NCBI GenBank assembly: GCA_003665825.1
Contig: QPFY01000011.1
Span: forward strand, 620,001-684,000
DNA length: 64,000 bases
Direction: 5' to 3'
Origin: Microbotryum silenes-acaulis
Taxonomy: Eukaryota; Basidiomycota; Microbotryomycetes; Microbotryales; Microbotryaceae
Positions within the stretch are counted from its first letter, which is position 1; each line of letters starts with the position of its first letter. A program made the translations under genes and the position numbers. This document shows, in pieces, positions 33,201 through 44,867 of the stretch. The notes below the pieces were generated by a model. That model saw only the letters and a program-made list of their open reading frames with translations. It was not told the DNA's origin and made no database searches.

Positions 33201-33404
33201 CGCAGAACAATCAACCGCCGTGAAGACCGAGCTGAGTCAGCCAAGACGCGATGCGAACATCCCCTCTGCGCTTCGGCGTGCGGCGTGCGGCGTGCGACGA
33301 CTGACCTGCTGCACCCCACGATCCTGACCGTACAGCTTGGAAAGTTGCGACAAGGGGTTCACCGGCCCACATTCGGCACCACCGGCCAGAGCGGCGAACG
33401 ACAT
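30297..33404 (-). CDS. PEX5: Peroxisomal targeting signal 1 receptor Pex5
   Basis: Cytosolic receptor that carries PTS1 (SKL-type) proteins into peroxisomes. The first exon starts MSFAALAGGAECGPVNPLSQ, with the conserved Cys near the N-terminus that is ubiquitinated for receptor recycling, then LSKLYGQDRG. The disordered N-terminal half carries WxxxF/Y docking motifs for Pex14/Pex13: WAQAF, WTNDF, WEDAF and WAHQF. The C-terminal half has tetratricopeptide repeats, for example AWLALGIKQQENEREEMAIQ, VQIGLGVLFNASEEYEKASD and LFNRLGATFANSGKTDLAIQ, and ends in the helical RELAGLISALNIM. About six exons are needed. The start at 33404 is favoured because the conserved N-terminus begins there. Confidence 0.93.
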
Positions 33405-33761
33405 GCTTGGAGGGGACTGCAGTCGATCTGCGAGACGAGTCGGACAGGCGAGACAGAAACACAGAAACACGGGACCGCGGTTCGGACTGGTTCGAATAAG
33501 CTCGAGCTTCGGCGACTCGGGAAGCCGGACGCACGCTTTGGCCGAGACTTGGTCGGCGGTTGCCCCTTTGCACGCGGCATGATGATCACGAAACGAAAGG
33601 TTGTACACTTGCTACACAGCTGGGGAGTTCATAATTGCATGCAAAATTAGACATTCTTTTCTTCGAGACCTCCATAGTCTGTCACTTTGAACACAAATTG
33701 CACCACACGACTCGACTCCACCGCATCCCCTCGGCGCAGGAAAATCCAACCCCCCTCCACC

Positions 33762-35790
33762 TCAATTCGTCGTCGTTTGATTCCTACCGAGCAAAGGTTT
33801 CCTCTCTCCCAACGTCGACGTCTCATCATCCAATCCATTCATCGAAGAAGGGCTCCCACTTCGTTCGGCATGCAAGCTCGGCGAAGCGCCATCGAGGATT
33901 CGCTGCCTTCGGTCGGGCAGCTTGCCGTTGCGCAACTTGACCTTGTCGAACGCGGTTTGCGCAGGGTTGGGCTTCGGATGCGGCGGTTTCGGCGACGCAC
34001 CGTTCGGCGTCGACTCGTTCGTGCCATAGTCCAGGTTCGTGCTCGTGTTCTGGCGGCGTGCGTGGCGACGCTCGATCACACCCGCGATCAACGGCGCCAA
34101 AGCCTTGCCTGTCGCGACTCGCTTCGCTGGTCCGCGCACGACCTTGATCTTGTTGTTGAGGTCGACGTACAGATCCGTCTCGTCGACGATCTCCTCGCCA
34201 ATCATCTCCTCAATCACATCTTCCAGTGTGACCACGCCCTGCGCACCACCCGGCGTTCCCGGCGTACTCGACACGAGCAAGATGTGCGATCGCCCCTGCT
34301 GGAAGTAGTTGAGCGCGTCGAGGCACGTCGATTCGGGACTCGTCTCGGGCAAGACCGACAGCGGGAACGTGCTGACGGGCATCGCTTGCGAAGGGTCGTA
34401 CGAGATGAGCTTCTTGACGATGATCATGCCGATGAAATCGGTCGGGTCCTCGGGGGTGTGCACAGGAATGCGCGAGTGACCGAGCGCCAGGATCTCATCG
34501 ACAGTCTCTTGATCGAGGATCGCGTCCGAGGGCAGCGAGTAGGTGTCTTCGAGGTTGGTCATGATCTGCGACACGGGCTTAGCCGAGAGTTCTAGCACCG
34601 ACGAGATGATGGTCACCTCGTCCTCGTTGAGCGACTCGCCGCCGATGCGACGATGCAGAGCCACAAAAGTCTTGAGCTCGGCCTTTTTGTATAGCGTCCC
34701 GTGGCTCTCGCCGAGCAGGTAGTCGAGCAATTTGGCGATGGGATACGCGATGGGGTACTCGAGGTACATCTAACGATCAGATGAAGTAATTGAGTGCTCC
34801 TAATCTAGAAATGGCATGTCATAGAGCAACTCACGAGGGCCAAGACGGCTGGGGCGGCTATCGCTCCTATCCGCAATCCGTACCTGGCGCAAACGGCTTG
34901 GGGGATGATTTCACCAAAGATGACGATCAGCCCAGTGGAAATGACGACGGCTCCGACCCCGCCTCCGATGACGGAATCGAGGAAGATGGCTGCGGAGCAA
35001 GGATGCGCCGAGAGCGGGGGTTAGCGAACATCACAACGCGCGAGGAAGGCTGACTGATCGACCAATGACGTACGCAACGACTGTTGCAAAGTGGGACAAC
35101 GAGGGCAAGGTCCGATCAGTGATGGGGACGTCGACAAGGCTTGCTTGACCGGTTGGACTGACCTCGTTGACGATGACGTTGGAGAGCAAAAGCACGACCA
35201 AGACCCAGTGCTTGCCCCTTTCCAACAACTTGAGCACCCTGGCCGCATCTTTACGTTCCTGTTCTTCACCCGCGGTCGACAAGACTGTGCGTGAAAAGGG
35301 AGGGAACATCTTCAAATCTATACATGTGGCCCGGTCGCAACGATTCCACTGTGAATGCAAGCTGACCTTGCAAATTGACCGAATCCTGAGAGAGCAGGCC
35401 GAGGGTCAAGCCTGCGAAGCATGCTCCGAGTCCGACGAGCACGAAAGCGATTACGAGCTTGTAGTAGAAGGCTGTTCCAATCATATCAGTCCCTCGAGTC
35501 AGCCTACAACAACACGGGAACCCCCAGAGGACGAGCGGGCTCCGGGGAAAAGGAAAACCGGCGGGCTCCGTCAACGGACCGGTGCTGCCAACTTCGACCT
35601 TCTCATGCCCCTTGATCGTAAAGGTATGGTAATCATTCGCAGGTACACTCGCCGCTGAACCAAGCACGGGTGCCGCATATGCCCGCGTGAAACGAGTCAG
35701 GGCACTGGCTCCGATGAGGGCCAGTCGGGTCACGCTGAAAGGGGCGCCAATGGTAGCTTGCGATCGGGTCGCCAGCCGTGGTGTCGTCAT
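33762..35790 (-). CDS. DUF21/CBS-domain membrane protein (CNNM/Mam3 family)
   Basis: Integral membrane protein of the CNNM family; the yeast member Mam3 is vacuolar and acts in metal (manganese/magnesium) homeostasis. A Thr/Arg-rich N-terminus is followed by a first span ([20 protein letters not shown]) and TLGLLSQD, then the DUF21 region with [33 protein letters not shown] and a cytosolic pair of CBS domains ([10 protein letters not shown]…[14 protein letters not shown] and the block ending [21 protein letters not shown]). A Pro/Ser-rich tail ends at 33762. The start [10 protein letters not shown] at 35790 gives a hydrophobic-poor leader. About five exons. Which metal it handles cannot be read from the sequence. 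Confidence 0.9.
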
Positions 35791-36612
35791 GCTCGCAGAA
35801 GGTCAAGACGAGGTCGAGGCGGGTCGGGGAATTGATGAGGGGGGGCGAAGAAGAGCCGAAGAGCACACCAAGAAGTCAAGCGTAGATCGGTTGCCTAGTT
35901 TGTACGTCGGAAGTGCCAAGGATAGTGTGGATCGTCGTGCGAGGGTGAGGTGGTGCGTAGAGGAACGAAGATCTTCCGCGGGGATCAGCTCCTTCCAGGC
36001 GAATTCGTGGGACTTGAGCCGGTTTGAGCTGGTGGGGCGTGCTTGCGGTCGGTGCCAGGTGGTAGGTGGCGGTCGTCTTGAACTGTCGACTCGGGAAGGA
36101 AGGCGGTCTGTGTTCCTGTTGCACCGAGGGATCGAGTCAGAGGAGATGGAGCGATGCAGAGCCAACTCCCGCTCGGCTGCGGCTGGTCGATTCGATGACG
36201 GTCGCTCGAGCCAGTCTCAAGCCGACCGCGCCCGACCCGCCGCACTTTGACCTCGGGCACGCACGACCAAGGCTGGGTGGGGCACGTTCCACCCACCGCA
36301 AGTTCAAGCAATTGTCAGTCACGACACCCGCAGTACAAGCTACACCAAGCGACCCACATAAAGTGCTCGACACAGCTACTCAAACTACGACAATTATATC
36401 GCATTACATCCAACGTAGTCAAGCATCCAGTAAACGTAACAGCAAGATGATCGGACGCACTATTCGGAAATTTAAGACGGAGCTAGCTTTTCCACAAGCC
36501 CCGGTCCTCGCATTCCTGAAACTACACCCGCTTGAAGCCGCTTCCCGCTTCCCAACGAACAGTCACAACACTCATGTTCCCTGCGTTTGCACATATGCCA
36601 TTCTCCCCCTCC
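35791..36612. other. Spacer: promoter of the CNNM gene and 3' end of the acyltransferase
   Basis: 822 bases. The minus-strand CNNM gene starts at its left edge and the minus-strand acyltransferase ends at its right edge, so it holds the promoter of one gene and the terminator of the other. Open frames on both strands here have no recognisable motif. Confidence 0.5.
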
Positions 36613-39600
36613 TTACAAATTAGGCTTGACCTGCCAAAAGTCATTCTCGGCCTTGGACGCGCCATCGAACGAAGTCCACTCGAGCACCTGAGGCGCGATC
36701 GCTTGACAGTGCTCAAACACCCGCTTCGAAACGGTCGCGTTGTCGCGACGATTCTTGCCTTCCTGTGAAGCGGTAAAAGAAGGGCAGAGGAAATAACTCC
36801 ATCAGTGGTGATTCAAACATCATCAGGGCCGGGCCGACATGTAAGCTTACTCGTCGAAATGTCCCAAGGTGCGAAACGAAATCCCACAACCTTCCCTCAG
36901 GTGCAATTTCCCCCGAAGCCATTCGACTCGGGACCCACTTCGGGTGCAACGCCATCAATGGCGGCGAGCCCTTCAAGGTTGTTGATCGTCGAGTCAGAAT
37001 CACACCGAGCTCAACCATTCGCATGAATGCATTCGCGAGAGTTGCTGTAACAGTCACAGATGCGTCAGTACGTGCGGAATGCTTCTAAGAGTGCGCAGCG
37101 AGTCTAATATACGTACCTTGGTTGATGGCTTCCAAATATGAGATATCGCCTTGGTAGTGGCCATTCTTGCCAAGCAGTTGAGCGCTCTTGTGGAACGCCT
37201 TCTCCGATACCCAAGCAAGAGTTGCTGAAGACTCGGGAGGCGGCCCCACAGGCGTAAGCGCAAACAGGGAAACGGCGGCGAGCCAATAGGTCTCGATGTA
37301 GGGCCACAGGAGGAAGTTGAAGAAATCTGCAGCATAGTCATCACATCAACACCACGTCTGTAATGCAAGTTGACTCTCGACGCCGACTCACCAAAGTTGT
37401 TGCGACCCGAAGCGCGTTCCTTGGGGGAAAGACCGATCATGTCGTCCTCAACGAGGATCACTTCGTCCTTCTGCTTGGCGACAACCAGAGAGCGTATATC
37501 AGTAAACTCTTCCAAGATCCTCGTAGAGCTCTAATCTTCTCTCACCGCCAGCGAGTTGATCGTATTCGCCGCGTTCGACTCGAGACCTTCGATGCCATAC
37601 ACAAACTCGTTCTGCAACAACCTCGACAAAAAGTGCAACTCGGGCATGATCTCCTTCCTCGCCATCCTCTGTGAAGGTGCCGCTCCACCGGCCTTGACTC
37701 GCGTGTACAACGAAGCGCAAAACATGCTTTCCGAAACAAAGAGGTGCATCGTTTGGTTGCGGTAGAAGGAGAGCTCAAAGCGCTTGGTGATGTAGAACGT
37801 GGGCTCGATCAGATCCTTGTGCTCGCCGATGAGATCCTTGAGGACGATCAGAGCTCGATCGACGACAGTTTCGAGGTCCATCCCGGCAAAATCGGCGACT
37901 CGACCACCTCGAACCTCGATGGCTTGGATCAGCCATCCGACACGGGCTAGGAGCTCCTTCTTACCGACACCCTGTCGAATATAAAAGGAGTCTCGTCAGT
38001 ACCATGTCAAAAGCGGGTTCCAGCAGGCCGCCCGCGGTCTTACCCGTCCACGAATAGTCAGCATGCACGTCCCGACGAGTGCAGCAGGCATGATGACAGC
38101 AACTTTGTTGATATCACTCAGCACTTGGTACCCGAGCGCCCGCAACAGCACCGCCTGCTCCTTTTTCGCATCGACGGGAGCCCCCGGCTCGCGCTGGTTC
38201 CTACGACGCTGGTTCTGATCCTCTATCCACCCGTTCAGAGAAAACGGTTTCTGGAAGCGCACATCGATCCTCCCGAGTTGAAGCTGGACCACGCGCGTGT
38301 TGAGCAAAAGGCCCGTGAGCGTCTCCTTCTCCTTGGGATTGCCGAGTAACTCGTTGATGTAGGTCTCGGTCTCGATCACCTTGTCGTACTGGAGCGAAAT
38401 GGGGCAGATCAAGACATCGCTCGTGCGCCCGGCTAGGACGCCCTCGACGACGTATTTCAGGATGCCGAGCTTGGGCGGCAAGAGCTTTCCCGTTCGAGAA
38501 CGCGATCCTTCGATGAAGCTGGAACACTTCTCAGGTCAGCTTCCGATGGGCCAACCTGAAATGGGAGTACACCTCTCACCATTCCATGTTCATACCGTTC
38601 TCCATCAGATGCTCGATGTACTCCTTGATGATGACGGGGTATAAAGCGTCGTCGCCAAAGCTACGGCGGATGTAGAAGGCGCCGCACTTTTGAAGCATGG
38701 GGCCAACGACGGGCATGTTGAGATTCTCGCCGGCGACGATGTGAGGCAGGGACAGCCCACAACGATAGAAGAGCCAAGAAATGGTGAGATAGTCGATATG
38801 GGATTTGTGGCAGGGGAGCAGCAAGAGCGACTGCTTGTTCTTGGCCGCCTGCACAGCGACTTCGCGGAACGCGGCATACTCTGGGAGGTTTATGTGAATG
38901 CCCTGATTGTACATGCGTACGAGGATATTGTTGACCGTGGCGCCGAAAAATTTGAGGAAGCGCACGCTGTCCATCTTTGCGACCAGTCCGTCGGCATACT
39001 GCAGCGAGACTTCGGTCAATTGCTTTTCGAGCTGAGCCAGCTTCTTTTCCCGGTTCGCCTCGGGCGGGAGGTCAAGGCTTTCAAGGCGCTCAAGTGCGAG
39101 TTGCTTGATCTTTTTTCGCACTGTAGGTGGGATGTGATACAAAGAGTGTCGAGACATCAGCGAGCGCATTGGGAAGACAAAACCTGCTCGACCACTGATA
39201 GACCCGACCTTGAGGAGCCATGGTTATGGCTCGAAGGGTTGCTTTGGAGTAGCCGTCGTACATGACACGAGCTCCGATATAATCTGGACGATCACAGGGG
39301 TCGGGATGAGTTCAGCACGTTGTTGCCGATTCGCACCGAAGTACTTTGAGGTCTCCACTGACCCGTATAAGCTCGCCATCCTGTTCCACTCGCCCACATG
39401 GACAGTTGCTTCGCGACCTGAATAACAAAATCTCAGAACATGAGTTGAGGACCTCATACGGTTTCTCTGACCTCGAGTCGGAGACCCCGAGGCCCAAGGC
39501 GGATATGCTGGAGCCCCGCACGCTGCCAGACCCGGCGAGAGTTCTCCCAGACTGACCTCGATGGGGTCTTCACGGATATGGGCCTACCAAAAGGATCATG

Positions 39601-39956
39601 TGATAGTTCAGCACGGCCTGTTAAGCTGATAGGTCCCACCGTGGAGCCAAAGCAGCTCTAGCCCCGCCTGCCGCTACCCCTCATTGCAGCAGCTACGCTC
39701 GCGTACGACGTACCCTATGATTCAAGAAGAGGTCGCGCGAGTCGCTCTGCATCTCCTGCTTGGACTTCTGCTCCCTGACCTGGGCCCGTTGCACCTGCGT
39801 CGCCTTGTCCTCGAGCAAGTGCGCGGGTTCGATCGAGGTGAAGGCGAACGGGCTCGCCATCGACGTCAACCGAGCCGGGGGTGTGGCCCTCGCCGTAAAG
39901 TCTGGGCTGATCAGCTCTGTCAGAGGGATGGGCGATGGGTCATCGACGTCCGACAT
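36613..39956 (-). CDS. PlsB/GNPAT-type glycerol-3-phosphate or dihydroxyacetone-phosphate acyltransferase
   Basis: Membrane-associated acyltransferase for the first step of glycerolipid synthesis. It carries the four acyltransferase motifs: HKSHIDYLTISWLFYR (HxxxxD), GAFYIRRSFGDD, FIEGSRSRTGKLLPPKLG and CPISLQYDKVIE. The order and spacing fit the PlsB/mitochondrial GPAT/GNPAT class rather than yeast Gat1/Gat2. Small 5' exons join in phase: MSDVDDPSPIPLTEL… (39714-39956), AHIREDPIE, VAKQLSMWASGTGWRAYT, DYIGARVMYDGYSKATLRAI, then VRKKIKQLALERLE. The last codons are KPNL and the stop is at 36613-36615, so there is no PTS1 such as AKL. At least nine exons. Whether the acceptor is glycerol-3-phosphate or DHAP cannot be decided. 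Confidence 0.88.
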
Positions 39957-41327
39957 GGTAACTTGCGAGGTGGGAGGGTGGGAGTGTGGTGAGGGATGGG
40001 TCGGTGCGGAGTGCCAGCTGGTGTAGTCCGCGAGAGGGAGAACAGGCTAGCGCGAGGCTTGGGTTGACGGCAAATGACTTCGCCGGGATCCAAGTTTCTC
40101 ATTCTCATTCGCACAGACCATGTCCACTCTGCGGAAAGCATCTTTCACAGCGGCGATTGGGATCGGCAAGTGCATCGTGCCGATCACAATCGTGACTTCG
40201 TTTCGACGCGCAAAGTATCGATTCAACCTTACGTTCGGGCTGGGACCACCTATGATCAGCTGCTGAATACAAGGACACTGCAGTGGAAGCGGCTATGCGA
40301 GGAGCGTGGCGCCCCACTATTACCTAGCCTAGCTAATAGGTCCGGACACGCTTCACCTCGCCCGCTCGAAGCAACACTATTCCGCAGACTCGATCATGGG
40401 CGCGAGGGATGCGTAAGCGTGGTTACTGCCACCCTAAACTGACCGTCACCTACTGAGACATCCCCAACAAAGCTCGAGCCGCAGCGGTATTCTGGCTCAG
40501 CAGGTGTTGGTCCAAACCGCGGCAATGCATACAGCCAACGAACCCTCTCCTGGGCAGCCAACCCGAGTCGCTTACTCCTGCGATGCCGAGCTTTCAACGG
40601 CTACCAACGAGGCATGTGGTTATTGTTCCTCCCACATCAAAGGTCGCCCACGCCACTAGTACCTGGTTCTTACAAATCCAGCTCGTAATCGCCGGCATGT
40701 ATTTCGGATCGAGTCGCTCGGATTTCGTTACAAACTTCGACGCTCAAGTCCAATCCCAGCGAAGGATGAAAGGGGGACACTATTGCAATCACCAAATAAA
40801 TACGTGTTGGCCCAGCTACTCATCACTTACTGCCCTGCTGAGCCTAGAACCAATGACCCGGCCTCGCCTCGTCCTCCGCGGAAACGAAAGGTGGTGGTTG
40901 GGAGGGGGCCGAGCAGGCTTCCGGGATCAGCAAGCGCAGGCGAGCCCAAGCCGCCCGATCGTCACGGCGCTGCGGGATCCCGAAGCCCACGCTCTGACGT
41001 AGGCCTTGAACTGGGCTTGGCATGGGCTGCCTTGAAGCATTTGCAGCCTTTTGAAGGGCTGTCGAATCGAGACCCTCAGTCGACAGAGGTTCTGCTCCCT
41101 TTCTCAGGTACCTACCTACTACATCTCTTGATATCACCAGTTCCAAGTCTTCCGGCTGGTATCCACCTGGTACAACCCTCACATCAGGCCAGGCTCGCCA
41201 ACTTCGACCAAGGGTCTCATTTCACCGCGGAGCTCCATCTCACGACCGCCGTTCCCAATCGCCAGCGCCTCAGCCTTACCTCCCACTCGTCGTACCCCCA
41301 TCTCCATCTCATAAACCAATCCAGAAC
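39957..41327. other. Long spacer, no gene recognised
   Basis: 1.37 kb between the divergent acyltransferase and RTA1-like gene starts, so it should contain both promoters. The open frames on both strands have no conserved motif and no splice-consistent extension. A palindromic-looking stretch (ttacctagcctagctaatagg) lies at about 40320-40340. Confidence 0.45.
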
Positions 41328-42575
41328 ATGTCAGGCTACCTCCCGCCCGGCTACCGAGGCCCCGTCAACTCCAATCCCAACCCACCCGACGGCGAGGCGC
41401 GCATTTCGATCTACGGCTACCGACCGTCCAACATCTTCGCCTACGTGGCAACCGTCATCTTTGGCCTCTTCTTCATCGTTCACTTTTTATATTTGGTGAT
41501 ATCACGGGGGACAAGAACGTTTCAGATCCTCATTGTGTGCGGCTGTGCTATGGAAGTCGGCGGGTCAGTCTTTTCATTTCTCTTACAACTTCGAGCTTGA
41601 AGCAAAACTTGCCATTCTGCAACCGGGCCCTGGCTTGATGATACAAAGCTCTTGATTAACATCTGATATGTTGGGCTTCCCACAGATACGTTGTGCGCAT
41701 CTTATCGCACAAGAACCTGTTCATCGTATCGTACTTCGTGGCGCAATATTTTCTCATCGTTGTCGCGCCGTGCTTCTTCAGCGGTGCCTTTGTAAGTTCT
41801 GACTCAATCCCCCTTGTAATCTCCTCTTCAAAGTAAAGGTCTCACGCATGCTCTTATGACCTTTAGTACCTGGCACTATCGAACGCTCTTGGCCGTCTAC
41901 CTCCGAATGAGTCTCGGACATTGATGCCCTTTGGAGGCAAAAAATTGGTCATCAGTGAGGTTTCTAGATGCATCGAGGTCGCATTATGACAGAGCTAACC
42001 CCTTGTCTTCGTTAGTCTTCGTCATCGCCGACACCATCACGACCATCATCCAGATCGCCGGCGCGGCTCTCATCGGTGTTGCCGAATCTTCGCGCACAAG
42101 AGGCGATCCAAGCAGCATCACCCCCCAACAAGCGAACGACATCCTCCTCAGTGGTCTGGCCTTACAATGCGCGTCCTTCTTGTGCTTCTATTACCTTCTT
42201 ATCACGGTCGCTGTTAGGGCTAGCAAGATGACGCCGAGACCGCTGAGGAAGACGTTCCTCGCTATCCTGAGCATCACTTCGTTCCTCGTTCTTACACGAA
42301 CTGTAAGCCCCACGACTTGCTGTGGACACTTCGATTCGGCCCGACATTCTCTGAAACTTACATTTACTTCTCACACGTCACAGGTCTACCGTCTCGCCGA
42401 AACAGCAGAAGGCATCTTCGGATACGCCAGCTCGAACGAATGGCTTTTCGGACTCCTCGAATTCGCCCCTGTCGCGCTCGCAGTCCTCTTCTGGGCCGCC
42501 GTACCCTTGCACAAGGTCCTCCCCGAACAATCACCCCAGTATCATGAAGGGTGGGAACCCAAGACTTACGCTTGA
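41328..42575 (+). CDS. RTA1-like (lipid-translocating exporter family) seven-helix protein
   Basis: Polytopic membrane protein of the fungal RTA1/RTM1 family, whose members are linked to resistance to lipophilic toxins and to sphingoid-base movement. The N-terminus YGYRPSNIFAYVATVIFGLF begins the first helix, then FLYLVISRGT, AMEVGGYVVRILSH, FVAQYFLIVVAPCFFSGAFY, the signature DTITTIIQIAGAALIG in the middle, and FGLLEFAPVALAVLFW near the C-terminus. Six exons join in phase. The C-terminal tail is short (HEGWEPKTYA). Substrate unknown. Confidence 0.9.
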
Positions 42576-42666
42576 TTATAAATCTAAACGCTTGAAATGT
42601 TTGCAGTGCAGTCTAGGTTGTTTGCAGTGTACTCTTGCTTCATCCCTTACGGTCTCTCGGGGTCAG

Positions 42667-44423
42667 TTAATATCGCGGCAGCGTGATCCTACCCCCACCT
42701 TGTACCCACTCGCCCAACGCTTTCGTAACGCGCAATTGACAGCCAAGCCTTTGAAAATACGGTCGCCGATGAACCAGAAGTCAATAAGTGAGCACCTACT
42801 GGTGCAGAAAGGCGGAACCCCCTCACCTTGAGTCCGGCTTGCGGTCCATCGCAAAATCGAGCTGTTCGTCCTCTTCGTCCGTCATCTCGGACCAACCGAC
42901 TTGCTCCGGTTCGACATCGACATGGACATGACATGTTGCGCATTCGCAGAACCCACCGCAGGTCGCAAGGATCGCAGGGAGGTCGTTGCGTTTTGCTGCC
43001 TCCTGTGTCGATCAGAAAAGGAACGACAGTGCAATCAGTTCTCTGCTATCACACGATCCATTCAGTTCAGAAACTTTTTTTGGAAGGACTAACCATCACC
43101 GATTCTCCCTCATAAGCCGTGACATCATACCGATCAACCTTATCCCAACTCAAGAAACTCAACTGCACCCGATCGCCCAACGCGTCCCGCACACTCTCCT
43201 TCCTCTTCTTCCTCGCCTCGGTCGTCGCACCTGGCGCGGTCGCATCTTGGTACATTGATCTAGCTTCGTCCGAACTAATTCCGAGTCGGCCTCGCCAGCG
43301 GGTCCACCAAGGTGTGATGGGAGTGGGTCGGAGCGCAAAGTCCAGTACCTCATCTGCGTCCGTATCCCTCAGCAATCCGAGCCTTTCGGGTTTGGGATTC
43401 AAATGGGCCATCAGTCGCCGAAGCAAGAGTAAAGAGGTCTAGCATTTGGAGGACTCACCAATCGCATTCACCCTCTTGTCGATACACGAGTGCATTCCCA
43501 GCCCACTTGTGTCCACCGACTGTAAAGGACCACAGGCGATTGCACTTCAGTCCGTGCCCCGCTGAGATACAGAAATAGCAAAGATTTGCCGACCCACCAT
43601 GAGCGATCCTATTTATCCCAACTCGATCCGGGCCCAAATCTCTCCGCTGAGCCCGCTCAACGATTTTTTGATACAGGGGTTCTCCAATATCCCCACACCG
43701 ACAATCCCGAGTGCCATGCGTGCAGACGTAGATGTCCGTTCTAAGTGGAGCGGCCGTTTCTGAGACGGCGGATTTTATCGGAACGGGATCTAGGGAAAGG
43801 AATAGGTTCTCGAATGTCTCGATCGACGAGATGGAAATTTGGGGTACTTGTATAAAATCAGGGTACAACGTCGCCGAATAGATCCTGTGCAACAAGTTCA
43901 AATCCTTTCAGCTGGTGAACCCCCTCCACTCCGCGATCATCAAAACTTACTCCTCCGATCCCGATGCCTTCGGTTGCTCAAATCGATTAGTCGAGGGATC
44001 CCAGTTCCCTCCTCCATTCTTGACCTCTCTCTCATTCCTTAACCCCGCATCACTCATCCCAAAGCCCAACTTGCTCAATTCAGGATGCTTGGCCCATCGC
44101 TGGCCCAAATGTTTGTACAAGGCCGACGTCGATTCGAGGTGCGAAGGCCAGGTCGAAGCGGCGTGGTTGGTGTGAATTACGAGGTGGCGTTGTAGTTGGG
44201 GTGCACTGCCGATCAAGGGTGGGATAGAGGATGTATTGGATGTCGTGTTGCCCTCGCCCGATGATGAGGAGGATGCAGACGGGGACGATGATGAGGTTGA
44301 TGACGTCGATCGACGAAACGACGTGCTGCTGAACGTCCGCCGGCTTGCAGTGGGAAGTAGAGCATTTACAATCAAGAATACTGTACCCGATGGTGATAGC
44401 ATCCGATTTGGTACCGCAAGCAT
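42667..44423 (-). CDS. Fusion of Apd1/Aim32-type thioredoxin-like ferredoxin and adrenodoxin-type ferredoxin
   Basis: Probable mitochondrial protein with two different 2Fe-2S domains. The start MLAVPNRMLSPSG at 44423 is followed by an Arg/Ser/Thr-rich leader (RRTFSSTSFRRSTSST) like a mitochondrial presequence. The first domain (sucrase/ferredoxin-like family) shows CTHGTRDCRC (C-x8-C) and, after splicing at 43598/43519, HVGGHKWAGN, the Cys2-His2 ligand pattern known from Apd1, and its usual end WRGRLGISSDEA. The same open frame continues into the second domain: DRYDVTAYEGESVM, EAAKRNDLPAILATCGGFCE, CATCHVHVD, LGCQL and finally ITLPRY. That is the C-x5-C-x2-C…C pattern of adrenodoxin/Yah1. The step between the HVGGH exon and LMAHLNP is uncertain: a 49-base intron or a frameshift at about 43427-43475. 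Confidence 0.85.
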
Positions 44424-44867
44424 CGTAGCTTGGGTCTGAGCTGCGATGCTGCAGCACGACGCAACGGAAGGAGGTAAGTCAAGAGCAAGATCGACCGAGC
44501 CCTTTTCCGATCCAGTCTGAACCAAATCGGCCCGAGTTTTCCTATACAAAAACGACGTATCGCTGCAGCAAGTCATATATTTTGTGATCTGGGTGTACAA
44601 TCTCTCTCGTCGCCGAACAGGAAGGCTTCCATCCCGGGGGGCAAGGCCCTCGGGATCCTTGAAGATCTCGCTCCGACAGCACTGATGCTGAAAATGCTTT
44701 GCTTTGCTTTTGATTTTGTTCTCGTTCGACTACACCAACTCGGCATACAGGCCATAAAAAGATTCGTTGCATATGGCGTAGGCATCTCTGTGCGTGAGAA
44801 AGCAAGACATGGACACAGCCTTATGGATCTCGAATGACAGGACATTTGCCAAATAAAGAGGTGACGA
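44424..44867. other. Spacer: promoter of the fusion gene, 3' end of the reductase gene
   Basis: 444 bases between the start of the ferredoxin fusion gene and the stop of the next minus-strand gene. I see no gene. It should hold the fusion gene's promoter and 5' UTR and the reductase 3' UTR. Confidence 0.5.

Noticed and set aside
40583..41499. Plus-strand open frames upstream of the RTA1-like gene
   Set aside because: They run out of frame into the RTA1 first exon and have no recognisable domain; probably chance in the promoter region.
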